In this document: positions 1 through 7,003 of the stretch, in pieces
Layout of the letters: each line of letters starts with the position of its first letter
How positions within the stretch are numbered: the first letter of the stretch is position 1
Source: Ruminococcaceae bacterium UBA7075
Lineage (GTDB): Bacteria; Bacillota; Clostridia; Oscillospirales; Acutalibacteraceae
NCBI GenBank assembly: GCA_002493635.1
Contig: DKZL01000015.1
Span: forward strand, 3,168 to 14,762
DNA length: 11,595 bases
Direction of reading: 5' to 3'
Position numbers and translations under genes: made by a program
The notes under the pieces: model-generated
The model's input: the letters and a program-made list of their open reading frames with translations, nothing else
Databases searched by the model: none
What the model was told of the DNA's origin: nothing

Positions 1-585
1 GTTTCTCCTGAAATGGCTCCGGACAAGGCTGAATATGTTACAATTACATTTGAAAAGGGTATTCCTACAAAGCTCAACGGCGAAGCAGTTGACGGCGTTA
101 CAATGATTGAAAAGCTCAACGAAATCGGCGGCAGAAACGGCGTTGGTATCACAGATATAGTTGAAAATCGTCTTGTTGGTATGAAAGCAAGGGGCGTTTA
201 TGAAACACCGGGCGGCACAATTCTTTATGCGGCTCACGATAAGCTCGAGGAAATCTGCCTTGACAAGGATACTCTTCACTATAAAAAGAACCTTTCAAAC
301 ACATTTGCCGACCTCGTTTACGACGGCAAGTGGTACACACCTCTTCGTGAGGCTATGTCTGCTTTTGTTGACAGCACACAGGAGTATGTTACAGGTGAGG
401 TTAAATTAAAGCTCTACAAGGGTAACATCATTGACGCAGGCGTAACAAGTCCATATTCACTCTATGATGAGGAAATCGCTACATTCGACGAGGATGAAGT
501 TTACGACCAGAACGACAGCGCAGGATTTATTAACCTCTTCGGACTTCCAATCAAGGTTCGTGCAAAGAAAGGTCTTATTAAGTAA
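1..585 (+). CDS. argG: Argininosuccinate synthase, C-terminal part (5' end outside window)
   Basis: This enzyme joins citrulline and aspartate with ATP to form argininosuccinate, the penultimate step of arginine synthesis, in the cytoplasm. The reading frame is open from base 1 (it begins V-S-P-E-M-A-P-D-K), so about 194 residues of a protein that is usually near 400 are visible. The visible part is the synthetase/multimerisation half. It includes the family block IGGRNGVGITDIVENRLVG, followed by KARGVYETPGGTIL, and the conserved DGKWYTPLREA region. The Met at base 13 is internal and not a start. The stop is at 583-585. No T-rich hairpin terminator follows; the next 670 bases are repeats. argH comes after one intervening small gene, so transcription could continue into it, but this is inference. 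Confidence 0.95.
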   Translation, partial: VSPEMAPDKAEYVTITFEKGIPTKLNGEAVDGVTMIEKLNEIGGRNGVGITDIVENRLVGMKARGVYETPGGTILYAAHDKLEEICLDKDTLHYKKNLSNTFADLVYDGKWYTPLREAMSAFVDSTQEYVTGEVKLKLYKGNIIDAGVTSPYSLYDEEIATFDEDEVYDQNDSAGFINLFGLPIKVRAKKGLIK

Positions 586-589
586 TTTT

Positions 590-760
590 GTTTTTTTTGA
601 ACGCTTCATAAGTTTGTTTTGATATGTGACTGTTGACTCCCGAAGATATACTTTGATTTATTGGTGAAAATTCATAACTTGATTTTATAAGTTATGAATA
701 GCGGTCACTACCGCCCGAAGGTTTACTTCGGTAGTTTGGTAAATATCATAAATCTCTATT
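590..760 (-). repeat. Dispersed GAAG/CTTCGGG hairpin repeat, copy A (compound, minus orientation)
   Basis: Read on the minus strand this stretch holds two core units in tandem, one with CCGAAG-gttta-CTTCGG (715-731) and one with CGAAG-atata-CTTTG (641-655). Its distal end (602-620) is a perfect 19-base inverted match to 4838-4856 in the copy before argJ. It also contains the nested stems ATTCATAACTT/AAGTTATGAAT (670-680 with 689-699) and GCGGT/ACCGC (701-705 with 710-714). It abuts the argG stop codon. No coding potential is seen. Boundaries are approximate. Confidence 0.75.
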
Positions 761-784
761 AAGTTTTATGTGGTAATAATTATA

Positions 785-807
785 GGGGCAGGGAAATTCT
801 CTGCCCC
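785..807. repeat. GGGGCAG/CTGCCCC hairpin
   Basis: A 7-bp perfect stem (785-791 with 801-807) has further partial pairing in the loop, GAA with TTC-like bases. It lacks a T-tract on either side, so it is not a good intrinsic terminator. It probably is a small intergenic palindromic repeat, possibly a remnant of a longer one. Confidence 0.5.
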
Positions 808-880
808 GATAAGTGTTTATACGGATAATAAATTTTAAGAAAATAAATTATAATTTTTTGAATAATAAATGAAGTTCTGC

Positions 881-956
881 GTAGGGGACGGCTTCCCAGA
901 CGTCCCGATAATTAGCAGAAACCTATGGGAGGGACGTCTGGGAAGCCGTCCCCTAC
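881..956. repeat. Perfect 26-bp inverted repeat, small MITE-like palindrome
   Basis: Bases 881-906 are the exact reverse complement of 931-956, with a 24-base loop. The arms start GTAGGGGACGGCTTCC and end GACGTCCC. The arms are much more GC-rich than the AT-rich DNA around them, and no T-tract follows, so this is better read as an inserted palindromic element than as a terminator. From memory, GTAGGGG-starting palindromes are frequent in intergenic DNA of gut Clostridia; that link is inference. Confidence 0.8.
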
Positions 957-1014
957 AAAATGTTAAGGAAAGATTCATATATAAATTAATATACTATAAT
1001 TTTGATGAACCTCT

Positions 1015-1186
1015 CAAGCCTCCCTCTGACGAGGGAGGTGGCAAAACCGTAGGTTTTGACGGAGGGAGAGAAAACGCTTATGTTATAGTAAGTTCTTAAT
1101 TTATTTGCTTAAGCCTGTTTTGCTTCGCAAAACTCTCTCCCTCAGTCACTGTCGTGACAGCTCCCTCGTCAGAGGGAGCCTTGATA
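1015..1186. repeat. Inverted pair of GC-rich hairpin repeats
   Basis: Two members of one repeat family face each other. The left arm (about 1015-1074) has the stems CCTCCCTC-tgac-GAGGGAGG (1019-1038) and CAAAACC-gta-GGTTTTG (1042-1058). The right arm (about 1131-1186) has CTGTC-gt-GACAG (1149-1160) and GCTCCCTC-gtca-GAGGGAGC (1160-1179). A further stem, GTTTTGC-ttc-GCAAAAC (1117-1133), sits just inside it. The reverse complement of the right arm shares CTCCCTCTGACGAGGGAG and GGAGGGAGAG-like blocks with the left arm. The pair could fold as one large cruciform or as separate hairpins. Open frames across it look repeat-derived. Confidence 0.7.
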
Positions 1187-1225
1187 ACGTCATCTATATT
1201 CAAACTTTTATTTCCTACGATAAAC

Positions 1226-1231
1226 TATAAT
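1226..1231 (+). promoter_or_regulatory. Possible -10 box for the small membrane gene
   Basis: A consensus TATAAT lies 30 bases before the start at 1256, downstream of the repeat block. No convincing -35 hexamer sits 16-18 bases upstream, so this is a weak prediction. Confidence 0.25.
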
Positions 1232-1255
1232 TTAGTTTTCTTAAGGAGTATTGTT

Positions 1256-1672
1256 ATGGGCTATGTATTGGGCATTTTTATATCAATGCTGATTTTTGGG
1301 TTGATAATATACTGTATAACAGGCTTTGTATGCCATATGTTTAAAAAAGACAATAATCCGGTTTCGCCGTTTAAAGTATTTTGCATAGTTGATGTTATGT
1401 TTGCTATTGTGTCTGGGTTGACAGCTGTCGGACTAATGAACTTGGGGTCAACTTTTGGTGATGCTTTGTTGGCAAGCTTTTTGATTAGGCTTGGTGAGCC
1501 GGCAATGGCAATTTTATTTATATTTTCTATGATTTTTGGCTTTGCCGACGGATATAAATCTAAGAAAAGACAGCAGATAATAGATGAAAAAATCCAGATG
1601 ATTCGTGAAAAACATAACTCAGACAAGGGTTCTGTCGAAAACAAGACTAATATTGATAATCAGATAAATTAA
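1256..1672 (+). CDS. Small predicted membrane protein of unknown function (138 aa)
   Basis: I do not recognise the family. The protein has about three hydrophobic helices (residues 3-27, 41-63 and 82-99), then a basic, charged tail (KSKKRQQIIDEKIQMIREK, 101-119) and a polar C-terminus rich in Asn. The start at 1256 is chosen because AAGGAG at 1243-1248 lies 7 bases upstream. A longer frame from 1154 would begin inside the GC-rich repeat, and its first 34 residues look repeat-derived. It sits between argG and argH, 34 bases before the argH start, and is probably co-transcribed with argH. No transporter or enzyme motif is visible. It could be an integral membrane accessory protein or a neutral passenger. 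Confidence 0.75.
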   Translation: MGYVLGIFISMLIFGLIIYCITGFVCHMFKKDNNPVSPFKVFCIVDVMFAIVSGLTAVGLMNLGSTFGDALLASFLIRLGEPAMAILFIFSMIFGFADGYKSKKRQQIIDEKIQMIREKHNSDKGSVENKTNIDNQIN

Positions 1673-1706
1673 ATTTAATGCGGAACTAATACGGAGGATG
1701 AATAAA

Positions 1707-3083
1707 ATGCAGCTTTGGAAAGGACGCTTCAAAAAGGAGCTTTCAAAGACAACTAACGATTTTAACAGCTCTATTTCATTCGACAGCAGAATGTATAGAG
1801 AGGACATAGAGGGCAGTATTGCTCACGCAACAATGCTCGGCAAATGCGGAATAATCAAAGAAGAAGAGTCCGCTGACATTATTCAGGGATTAAAAGGAAT
1901 CCTTGCAGACATTGAAAGCGGTGCTTTGCAGTTTGATATGGAAGCAGAGGACATCCACACCTTTATTGAGGGTGAGCTGACAAAAAGAATCGGCGACAAC
2001 GGAAAGCGTCTGCACACATCACGCAGTCGTAATGACCAGGTGGCACTCGACATAAAGCTTTATCTCAAAAAAGAGGTTGTCAATGTCAAGAATCTGGTTG
2101 TTGATTTAATCAAGGTGATTGCCGATAAGGCTGAAAAATACAGCGATACTGTTATGCCCGGCTACACACATCTGCAAAGGGCGCAGCCGATAACCTTTGG
2201 TCATCATCTTTTAGCTTACGGCGAAATGCTTCTGCGTGATGTTTCTCGTCTTGAGGACTGCCTTAAGAGAATGGATGAAATGCCGCTTGGCTCCTGTGCG
2301 CTTGCAGGCACAACATATCCAATTGACCGTACAATAACAGCAGGTCTTTTGAATTTTGACAGAATTACAAACAATTCTCTTGATGGTGTTTCTGACCGTG
2401 ATTACTGCATTGAGTTTGCGTCTGCACTCTCAATAATTATGGTGCACCTCTCAAGATTTTCGGAAGAAATCATTATGTGGTGTAGTTGGGAATTCAAGTT
2501 TGTTGAGCTTGACGACGCTTTTTCAACAGGCTCGTCAATTATGCCTCAGAAGAAGAATCCTGATATTGCAGAGCTTGTTCGTGGTAAGAGCGGACGAGTT
2601 TTCGGCGACAATATGACATTGCTCACTATTATGAAAGGTATTGCGCTTGCATACAACAAGGATATGCAGGAGGACAAAGAGGCAATTTTTGATGCGGTTG
2701 ACACTGTTAAAATGTGTCTGACAGCATTTACCCCTATGCTTGACACTATGCGTGTTATTCCACAGAATATGCGCAAGGCAGCAGCAGGCGGATTTATCAA
2801 CGCAACCGATTGTGCAGACTGGCTGACAAAGAACGGCGTGCCGTTCCGTGATGCCTACAAGGCAACAGGAGAACTCGTTGCAAGGTGTATTGAGCTTGGA
2901 ACAGACCTTGAAAATCTGTCTATGGATGAGTACAAAAAGGTTTGCGATGTATTTAATGAAGATGTTTACAATGCAATTTCGCTCGAAAAGTGCGTAAATG
3001 AACGTACAGCATTCGGCGGACCTGCTTCGGAAAATGTAAGGGCACAGGCACAGAGAGTCGCCGAGATTGCAGAAAAACTGTAA
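1707..3083 (+). CDS. argH: Argininosuccinate lyase
   Basis: The enzyme splits argininosuccinate to arginine and fumarate, the last step of arginine synthesis. The 458-residue length is normal for this fumarase/aspartase-superfamily tetramer. Visible motifs are the N-terminal MQLWKGRF and SISFD...EDIEGSIAHA region, HTSRSRNDQ at 103-111, YTHLQRAQPITFGHH at 153-167 with the likely catalytic His155, and the signature loop GSSIMPQKKNPD at 275-286 with the catalytic serine (Ser277 by position). The start at 1707 is preferred over the in-frame ATG at 1698. GGAGG (1693-1697) touches the 1698 ATG but lies 9 bases before 1707, and the family normally begins M-x-L-W. The enzyme looks intact. Confidence 0.97.
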   Translation: MQLWKGRFKKELSKTTNDFNSSISFDSRMYREDIEGSIAHATMLGKCGIIKEEESADIIQGLKGILADIESGALQFDMEAEDIHTFIEGELTKRIGDNGKRLHTSRSRNDQVALDIKLYLKKEVVNVKNLVVDLIKVIADKAEKYSDTVMPGYTHLQRAQPITFGHHLLAYGEMLLRDVSRLEDCLKRMDEMPLGSCALAGTTYPIDRTITAGLLNFDRITNNSLDGVSDRDYCIEFASALSIIMVHLSRFSEEIIMWCSWEFKFVELDDAFSTGSSIMPQKKNPDIAELVRGKSGRVFGDNMTLLTIMKGIALAYNKDMQEDKEAIFDAVDTVKMCLTAFTPMLDTMRVIPQNMRKAAAGGFINATDCADWLTKNGVPFRDAYKATGELVARCIELGTDLENLSMDEYKKVCDVFNEDVYNAISLEKCVNERTAFGGPASENVRAQAQRVAEIAEKL

Positions 3084-3130
3084 AATTATAACATCAACAC
3101 TTATAAGACTAAAATGATAAGGTGCATAAG

Positions 3131-3535
3131 ATGGGAGAATGTATATTCTGTAAAATAATCAGAGGTGAAATTTCCGGTAAAAAGGTATACGAAGACGATT
3201 ATACTTGTGTGATTATGGATATAGCAAATGATGTTGACGGTCATATGCTGGCTATGCCAAAAAAACATATAAACAGCATATTAGACTGTGACGGTGAAAG
3301 TCTTGCTCATTTAATGAATACAGTGAAGCTTGTTTCAAAGAATTGTATTGAAACTTGTGGCTTTGATGGTGTTAATTTGCTGAATGCAAGTGGTGAGAGT
3401 GCAGGGCAATCCGTTTCGCACTTTCATATACATATTATTCCAAGAACAACAGGAGACGAAATAGACGCATGGCCTGCATTTAAAGGAGCAAAAAACAACA
3501 TTGATGATATGTATACAAAATTAAAATTAGATTAA
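3131..3535 (+). CDS. HIT-family (histidine triad) nucleotide-binding protein
   Basis: HIT proteins of this type hydrolyse nucleoside phosphoramidates or related adenylylated compounds. The 134-residue protein carries the triad HFHIHII at 97-103, preceded by NASGESAGQSVS. Near the N-terminus are CIFCKII (4-10, a CxxC often binding zinc) and DGHMLAMPKKHI (36-47). The start at 3131 (MGECIFC) fits the family; a GTG three codons earlier is unlikely. It lies 47 bases after argH, and its stop overlaps the ribosome site of argC. It is therefore probably in the same operon, although no role in arginine synthesis is known for HIT proteins. A scavenging or housekeeping role is the simplest guess. Confidence 0.93.
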   Translation: MGECIFCKIIRGEISGKKVYEDDYTCVIMDIANDVDGHMLAMPKKHINSILDCDGESLAHLMNTVKLVSKNCIETCGFDGVNLLNASGESAGQSVSHFHIHIIPRTTGDEIDAWPAFKGAKNNIDDMYTKLKLD

Positions 3536-3547
3536 AAGGTGAAATAT

Positions 3548-4585
3548 ATGAAAATAAAAGCAGGTATCGTGGGCGCAACAGGCTATGCAGGCGCAGAGCT
3601 TGTTCGCTTGCTCACATCACATCCGCAGGCAGAGATTGCGGCTATAAGCTCCGTTTCATTTGAAGGACAGAAACTGAGTGATGTTTATCCGTCATACTCA
3701 TTTTTGAATGATATGGTGTGTGAAAATCAGGACGCTGTTGTTGAAAAGAGCGATGTTATTTTTGCCGCTCTCCCCCACGGACTTTCGCAGGAACTTGCAG
3801 AAAAGTGCATAAGCGCAGGCAAGGCATTTATCGATTTGGGAGCAGATTTCAGACTCGAGAGCGAGGAAGAATACACAGAGTGGTACGGCGGTACTTTCCT
3901 TGACAAAACACTTCACGAGCAGGCTGTTTACGGCTTGCCTGAGTTTTTCAGCGATAAAATTAAGGGTAAAAAGCTGATTGCAAATCCGGGTTGCTACACA
4001 ACCTGTTCCCCGCTTGCGATTGCCCCTGCCGTTGCAAACGGTCTTGTCAGCACAAAGGGCATAATCTGCGACTGCAAAAGCGGTGTAACCGGCGCAGGCA
4101 GAAAGCCGAGTCAGGGTAACCATTTTCCTGAGCTTAATGAGGGCTTTCACGCTTACAAGGTTGCAAGTCACCGTCATACTCCCGAGATTGAGCAGACTTT
4201 GTCAAAACTGTCGGGAGAAGAGGTTACAATTACATTTGTTCCGCATCTTTTGCCCGTAAACAGAGGTATTCTTGCCACTGTTTATGCCGATATTAACGAG
4301 GGCGTGACCTTTGAGCAAATCAGACAGGCATATGAGGATTACTATAAGGACGAGTTTTTCGTTCGCTTACTTGACGACGGTAAGTGTGCCGATATTCACA
4401 ATGTAAAATATTCAAACTTTTGCGATGTTTCGATTCATCACGACAGCCGTGCAAACAAGCTCGTTGCCTGTGCAGCGATTGACAATATGGTAAAGGGTGC
4501 GGCAGGACAGGCAATTCAGAATATGAATATAATCTTTGACCTTGACGAAAAGACAGGTCTTGTAATCGTTCCGCCTGCATTTTAG
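3548..4585 (+). CDS. argC: N-acetyl-gamma-glutamyl-phosphate reductase
   Basis: The enzyme uses NADPH to reduce N-acetylglutamyl phosphate to the semialdehyde, the third step toward ornithine. The protein has 345 residues, normal for the family. The Rossmann-type nucleotide loop VGATGYAGAELVRLL is at 8-22. The active-site block NPGCYTT has its nucleophile at Cys149, and the conserved HRHTPE is at 208-213. The start at 3548 is preferred over a GTG at 3539, because AAAAGGTGA just upstream is the ribosome site and overlaps the stop of the HIT gene. This tight junction supports co-transcription. A 297-bp gap with repeats follows before argJ. Confidence 0.97.
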   Translation: MKIKAGIVGATGYAGAELVRLLTSHPQAEIAAISSVSFEGQKLSDVYPSYSFLNDMVCENQDAVVEKSDVIFAALPHGLSQELAEKCISAGKAFIDLGADFRLESEEEYTEWYGGTFLDKTLHEQAVYGLPEFFSDKIKGKKLIANPGCYTTCSPLAIAPAVANGLVSTKGIICDCKSGVTGAGRKPSQGNHFPELNEGFHAYKVASHRHTPEIEQTLSKLSGEEVTITFVPHLLPVNRGILATVYADINEGVTFEQIRQAYEDYYKDEFFVRLLDDGKCADIHNVKYSNFCDVSIHHDSRANKLVACAAIDNMVKGAAGQAIQNMNIIFDLDEKTGLVIVPPAF

Positions 4586-4778
4586 TACAATTAACAATGA
4601 CCAATTAATAATTAACAATTTCGGTCGGGCAGATAGGTTGCAATAAATAAAAACAATGTTGCCCGATTGAATTAATAGTTATAAATTAATGTTTAGCATA
4701 ACTTATATTTTATAGTACCTACAATGGTTTAATAAACATTCTGCTAAACCGGTAAACATTAATTGAATTTATATAAGT
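4586..4778. other. AT-rich argC-argJ spacer with small inverted repeats, no gene
   Basis: Just after the argC stop there is a run of AATTAAC/AATTAAT-like heptamers (about 4587-4620). Next is a long-loop stem TCGGGCA/TGCCCGA (4625-4631 with 4660-4666). A 12-bp inverted repeat AATTAATGTTTA/TAAACATTAATT (4684-4695 with 4753-4764) follows. None has a T-tract, so there is no convincing terminator, and no clear promoter for argJ was found. Confidence 0.5.
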
Positions 4779-4865
4779 GAATTATGATGTTTACCAAACA
4801 ACCGAAGTATATCTTCGGGTCAGTATGGTCACATACTAAAACAAACTTATGAAGCGGTAAAAAAA
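4779..4865 (+). repeat. Dispersed GAAG/CTTCGGG hairpin repeat, copy B (upstream of argJ)
   Basis: The unit runs from GAATTATGATGTTTACC to AAACTTATGAAGCGGTAAAAAA. It contains two perfect stems, CCGAAG-tatat-CTTCGG (4802-4818) and AGTATG-gtca-CATACT (4822-4837). Its end lies about 17 bases before the argJ start codon, so the hairpins would lie in the argJ leader. It is inverted relative to copy A. Confidence 0.75.
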
Positions 4866-4882
4866 TAAAGAGGGATTGCAAT

Positions 4883-6109
4883 ATGCAAAATTTTAAATAT
4901 ATAGACGGCGGAGTAACTGCCGCTCAGGGCTTTACAGCGCAGGGAATTTGTGCGTCAATTAAGCCGTCAAATACAACAAAAAGGGACTTGGCGCTCATTT
5001 GTTGCGATACGCTGTGCAACAGTGCGGCGGTGTTCACAAAAAATCTTGTAAAGTCTGATACAATATATGTTACACAAAAGCATCTTGAAAACGGCAAGGC
5101 TCAGGCGGTTATTGTTAATTCGGGCAATGCAAATGCTTGCAATGCAGACGGCTATGCAAAAGCGGAGCAGATGTGTGAGCTTGCGGCTTCTGTACTCAGC
5201 GTAAGCGTTGACGATGTAATTGTTGCATCAACAGGTGTAATTGGTCAGGAAATTCCGATTGAGCCGATAAAAAAGGGCGTTCAGGCTATGAAAGGTACGC
5301 TGTCAAAGGACGGCGGAACAAATGCAGCTGAAGCGATTATGACAACCGATACAGTCAAAAAGGAATGGGCTGTGCAGTTTGAACTTGACGGAAAAACTGT
5401 GACAATCGGCGGAATTGCAAAGGGCAGCGGTATGATTCATATCAATATGGGCACAACGCTCTCTTTCGTGACAACAGATGCGGCAATTTCCTCAGAAATG
5501 CTTAAGGCGGCTCTGCTTGATGCGGTTGAAGAAAGCTACAATATGGTGTCGGTTGACGGAGATATGTCAACTAACGATACTCTTGCAATTATGGCGAGCG
5601 GTAAGGCTGGAAATAAAGAAATTACCGAGAAGAACGACGATTATAATACCTTTGTTTCTGTACTTACAGAGGCTTTCAAATCGGTTGCCAAAAAACTTGC
5701 CGCCGACGGCGAGGGTGCAAGCAAGCTTCTTATTTGTAAGGTGGACGGAGCAAAGACCAAAAAGGATGCAAAAATAATTGCAAAAAGCATAATTTGCTCA
5801 AGTCTTGTAAAGGCGGCAATGTTCGGTGCTGATGCAAACTGCGGAAGAATTTTGTGTGCGGCTGGTTACAGCGGCGCAGATCTTGATGTGCATAAGATTG
5901 ATGTTTCTTACAAGTCTGCAAAGGGAGAAATCCTCGTTTGCAAAGACGGTCTGGGACTTGCTTTTGATGAAGATAAAGCAAAAGCAATCCTTCTTGAAAG
6001 TGAAATCGAAATTTTGGTAAGTTTAAATGATGGCAGCGGCAGTGCCGAGGCATACGGTTGCGATTTAACATATGATTATGTAAAGATTAACGGAGATTAC
6101 AGAACATAA
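4883..6109 (+). CDS. argJ: Glutamate N-acetyltransferase / ornithine acetyltransferase (ArgJ)
   Basis: ArgJ moves the acetyl group from N-acetylornithine to glutamate, releasing ornithine and recycling the acetyl group. Bifunctional forms can also acetylate glutamate from acetyl-CoA. The 408-residue proenzyme shows VNSGNANAC (78-86), ASTGVIGQEIP (115-125), MTTDT (153-157) and the self-cleavage region KGSGMIHINMGTTLSF (180-195). The predicted nucleophile at the start of the beta chain is Thr191, preceded by Gly190 rather than the more usual Ala. The C-terminus ends YDYVKINGDYRT, as expected. AGGG at 4871-4874 is the ribosome site. No argA or argE was seen in the window, in keeping with the cyclic route, but whether it is mono- or bifunctional cannot be read from sequence alone. 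Confidence 0.96.
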   Translation: MQNFKYIDGGVTAAQGFTAQGICASIKPSNTTKRDLALICCDTLCNSAAVFTKNLVKSDTIYVTQKHLENGKAQAVIVNSGNANACNADGYAKAEQMCELAASVLSVSVDDVIVASTGVIGQEIPIEPIKKGVQAMKGTLSKDGGTNAAEAIMTTDTVKKEWAVQFELDGKTVTIGGIAKGSGMIHINMGTTLSFVTTDAAISSEMLKAALLDAVEESYNMVSVDGDMSTNDTLAIMASGKAGNKEITEKNDDYNTFVSVLTEAFKSVAKKLAADGEGASKLLICKVDGAKTKKDAKIIAKSIICSSLVKAAMFGADANCGRILCAAGYSGADLDVHKIDVSYKSAKGEILVCKDGLGLAFDEDKAKAILLESEIEILVSLNDGSGSAEAYGCDLTYDYVKINGDYRT

Positions 6110-6131
6110 TAAACCTGAGAGGAATATAAAA

Positions 6132-6983
6132 ATGGATGTTTCACAGAGAGCAAAAGTCCTGATACAGGCTATGCCATACATAAAGAAATATACAGGCGAA
6201 ACCATTGTTGTAAAATATGGCGGCAACGCTATGATTAACGAAGAGTTAAAGTCAGCTGTAATGAGCGATTTGGTGCTTATGCAGCTTGTGGGTGTTAATA
6301 TCGTGCTTGTTCACGGAGGCGGACCCGAAATCAACGCAACTTTAAAGGCAGTTGGCAAGGAAAGCCGTTTTGAAAACGGAATGAGAGTTACCGACAAGGA
6401 AACTATCGACATTGTTCAGATGGTTCTTTCGGGAAAGGTAAACAAAAGCCTTGTTCAGCTTCTTGAAAGTCACGGAGGTAAGGCACTTGGTCTTTGCGGA
6501 CTCGACGGCAAAATGCTTATGGCTGAAAAGCTCGTGTCAGGCGTTGACCTTGGTTTTGTGGGCGAAATTAAAGAGGTGAACGCAGAGCCGATTAACAATG
6601 CGCTGAGCGCAGGTTATATTCCGATTGTGGCAACTGTTGCAGGAGGCTATGACGGCAATGTGTATAATATTAACGCCGACCTTGCGGCGGCTCAGATTGC
6701 GGCAAAGCTGGGTGCAAGAAAACTTATTCTGATGACAGATATACGAGGACTTCTGCGTGACGTAAGCAACGAGGATTCTCTCATTTCCGTTGTAAATGTA
6801 AGTGAAGTTCCGATGCTCAAGCGTGAGGGCATAATCTCGGGCGGTATGATTCCAAAGATTGACTGCTGTGTTGAGGCTGTGCGCAGCGGCGTAAAGCGTG
6901 CACACATCATTGACGGCAGAATAGAGCACTCAATTTTGCTTGAGATGTTCAGCGACGAGGGCATCGGAACAATGTTTTATTAA
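6132..6983 (+). CDS. argB: Acetylglutamate kinase
   Basis: The kinase phosphorylates N-acetylglutamate at its gamma carboxyl, the second and usually controlled step. The protein has 283 residues. The amino-acid-kinase motifs VVKYGGNAM (26-34, with Lys28) and LVHGGGPEIN (59-68) are clear, as are TDIRGLLRD and SGGMIPKID further on. An N-terminal helix (about residues 5-20, RAKVLIQAMPYIKKY) precedes the catalytic core. Hexameric, arginine-inhibited acetylglutamate kinases have such a helix, and the ornithine-recycling route usually pairs with an inhibitable kinase, so feedback inhibition is likely (inference). It starts 22 bases after argJ with GAGAGGAA as ribosome site, so the two are almost surely co-translated from one mRNA. 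Confidence 0.97.
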   Translation: MDVSQRAKVLIQAMPYIKKYTGETIVVKYGGNAMINEELKSAVMSDLVLMQLVGVNIVLVHGGGPEINATLKAVGKESRFENGMRVTDKETIDIVQMVLSGKVNKSLVQLLESHGGKALGLCGLDGKMLMAEKLVSGVDLGFVGEIKEVNAEPINNALSAGYIPIVATVAGGYDGNVYNINADLAAAQIAAKLGARKLILMTDIRGLLRDVSNEDSLISVVNVSEVPMLKREGIISGGMIPKIDCCVEAVRSGVKRAHIIDGRIEHSILLEMFSDEGIGTMFY

Positions 6984-7003
6984 TAGATATATGGAGTAAA
7001 TCT

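Noticed and set aside
669..700. ATTCATAACTT/AAGTTATGAAT as a possible ArgR (ARG box) site
   Set aside because: It contains ATTCA/TGAAT but in the wrong order and spacing for an ARG box, and it lies downstream of argG inside a repeat unit.
869..1099. Open frame of 76 codons on the plus strand
   Set aside because: It lies wholly across the 26-bp palindrome and the GC-rich hairpin repeat, has no ribosome site, and its peptide is the translation of repeat arms.
1154..1255. Upstream extension of the small membrane gene to 1154
   Set aside because: The first 34 residues come from the GC-rich repeat and there is no ribosome site; AAGGAG fits the ATG at 1256.
586..1255. T-box or other arginine-responsive riboswitch in the argG-argH gap
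   Set aside because: No T-box consensus bulge or terminator-antiterminator pair with a T-tract was found; the structure seen is explained by repeats.
3698..4177. Long antisense frame of 159 codons within argC
   Set aside because: It is a shadow of a well-supported enzyme gene, with no ribosome site or recognisable domain; the same holds for 7887-8312 and 6537-6929 on the minus strand.
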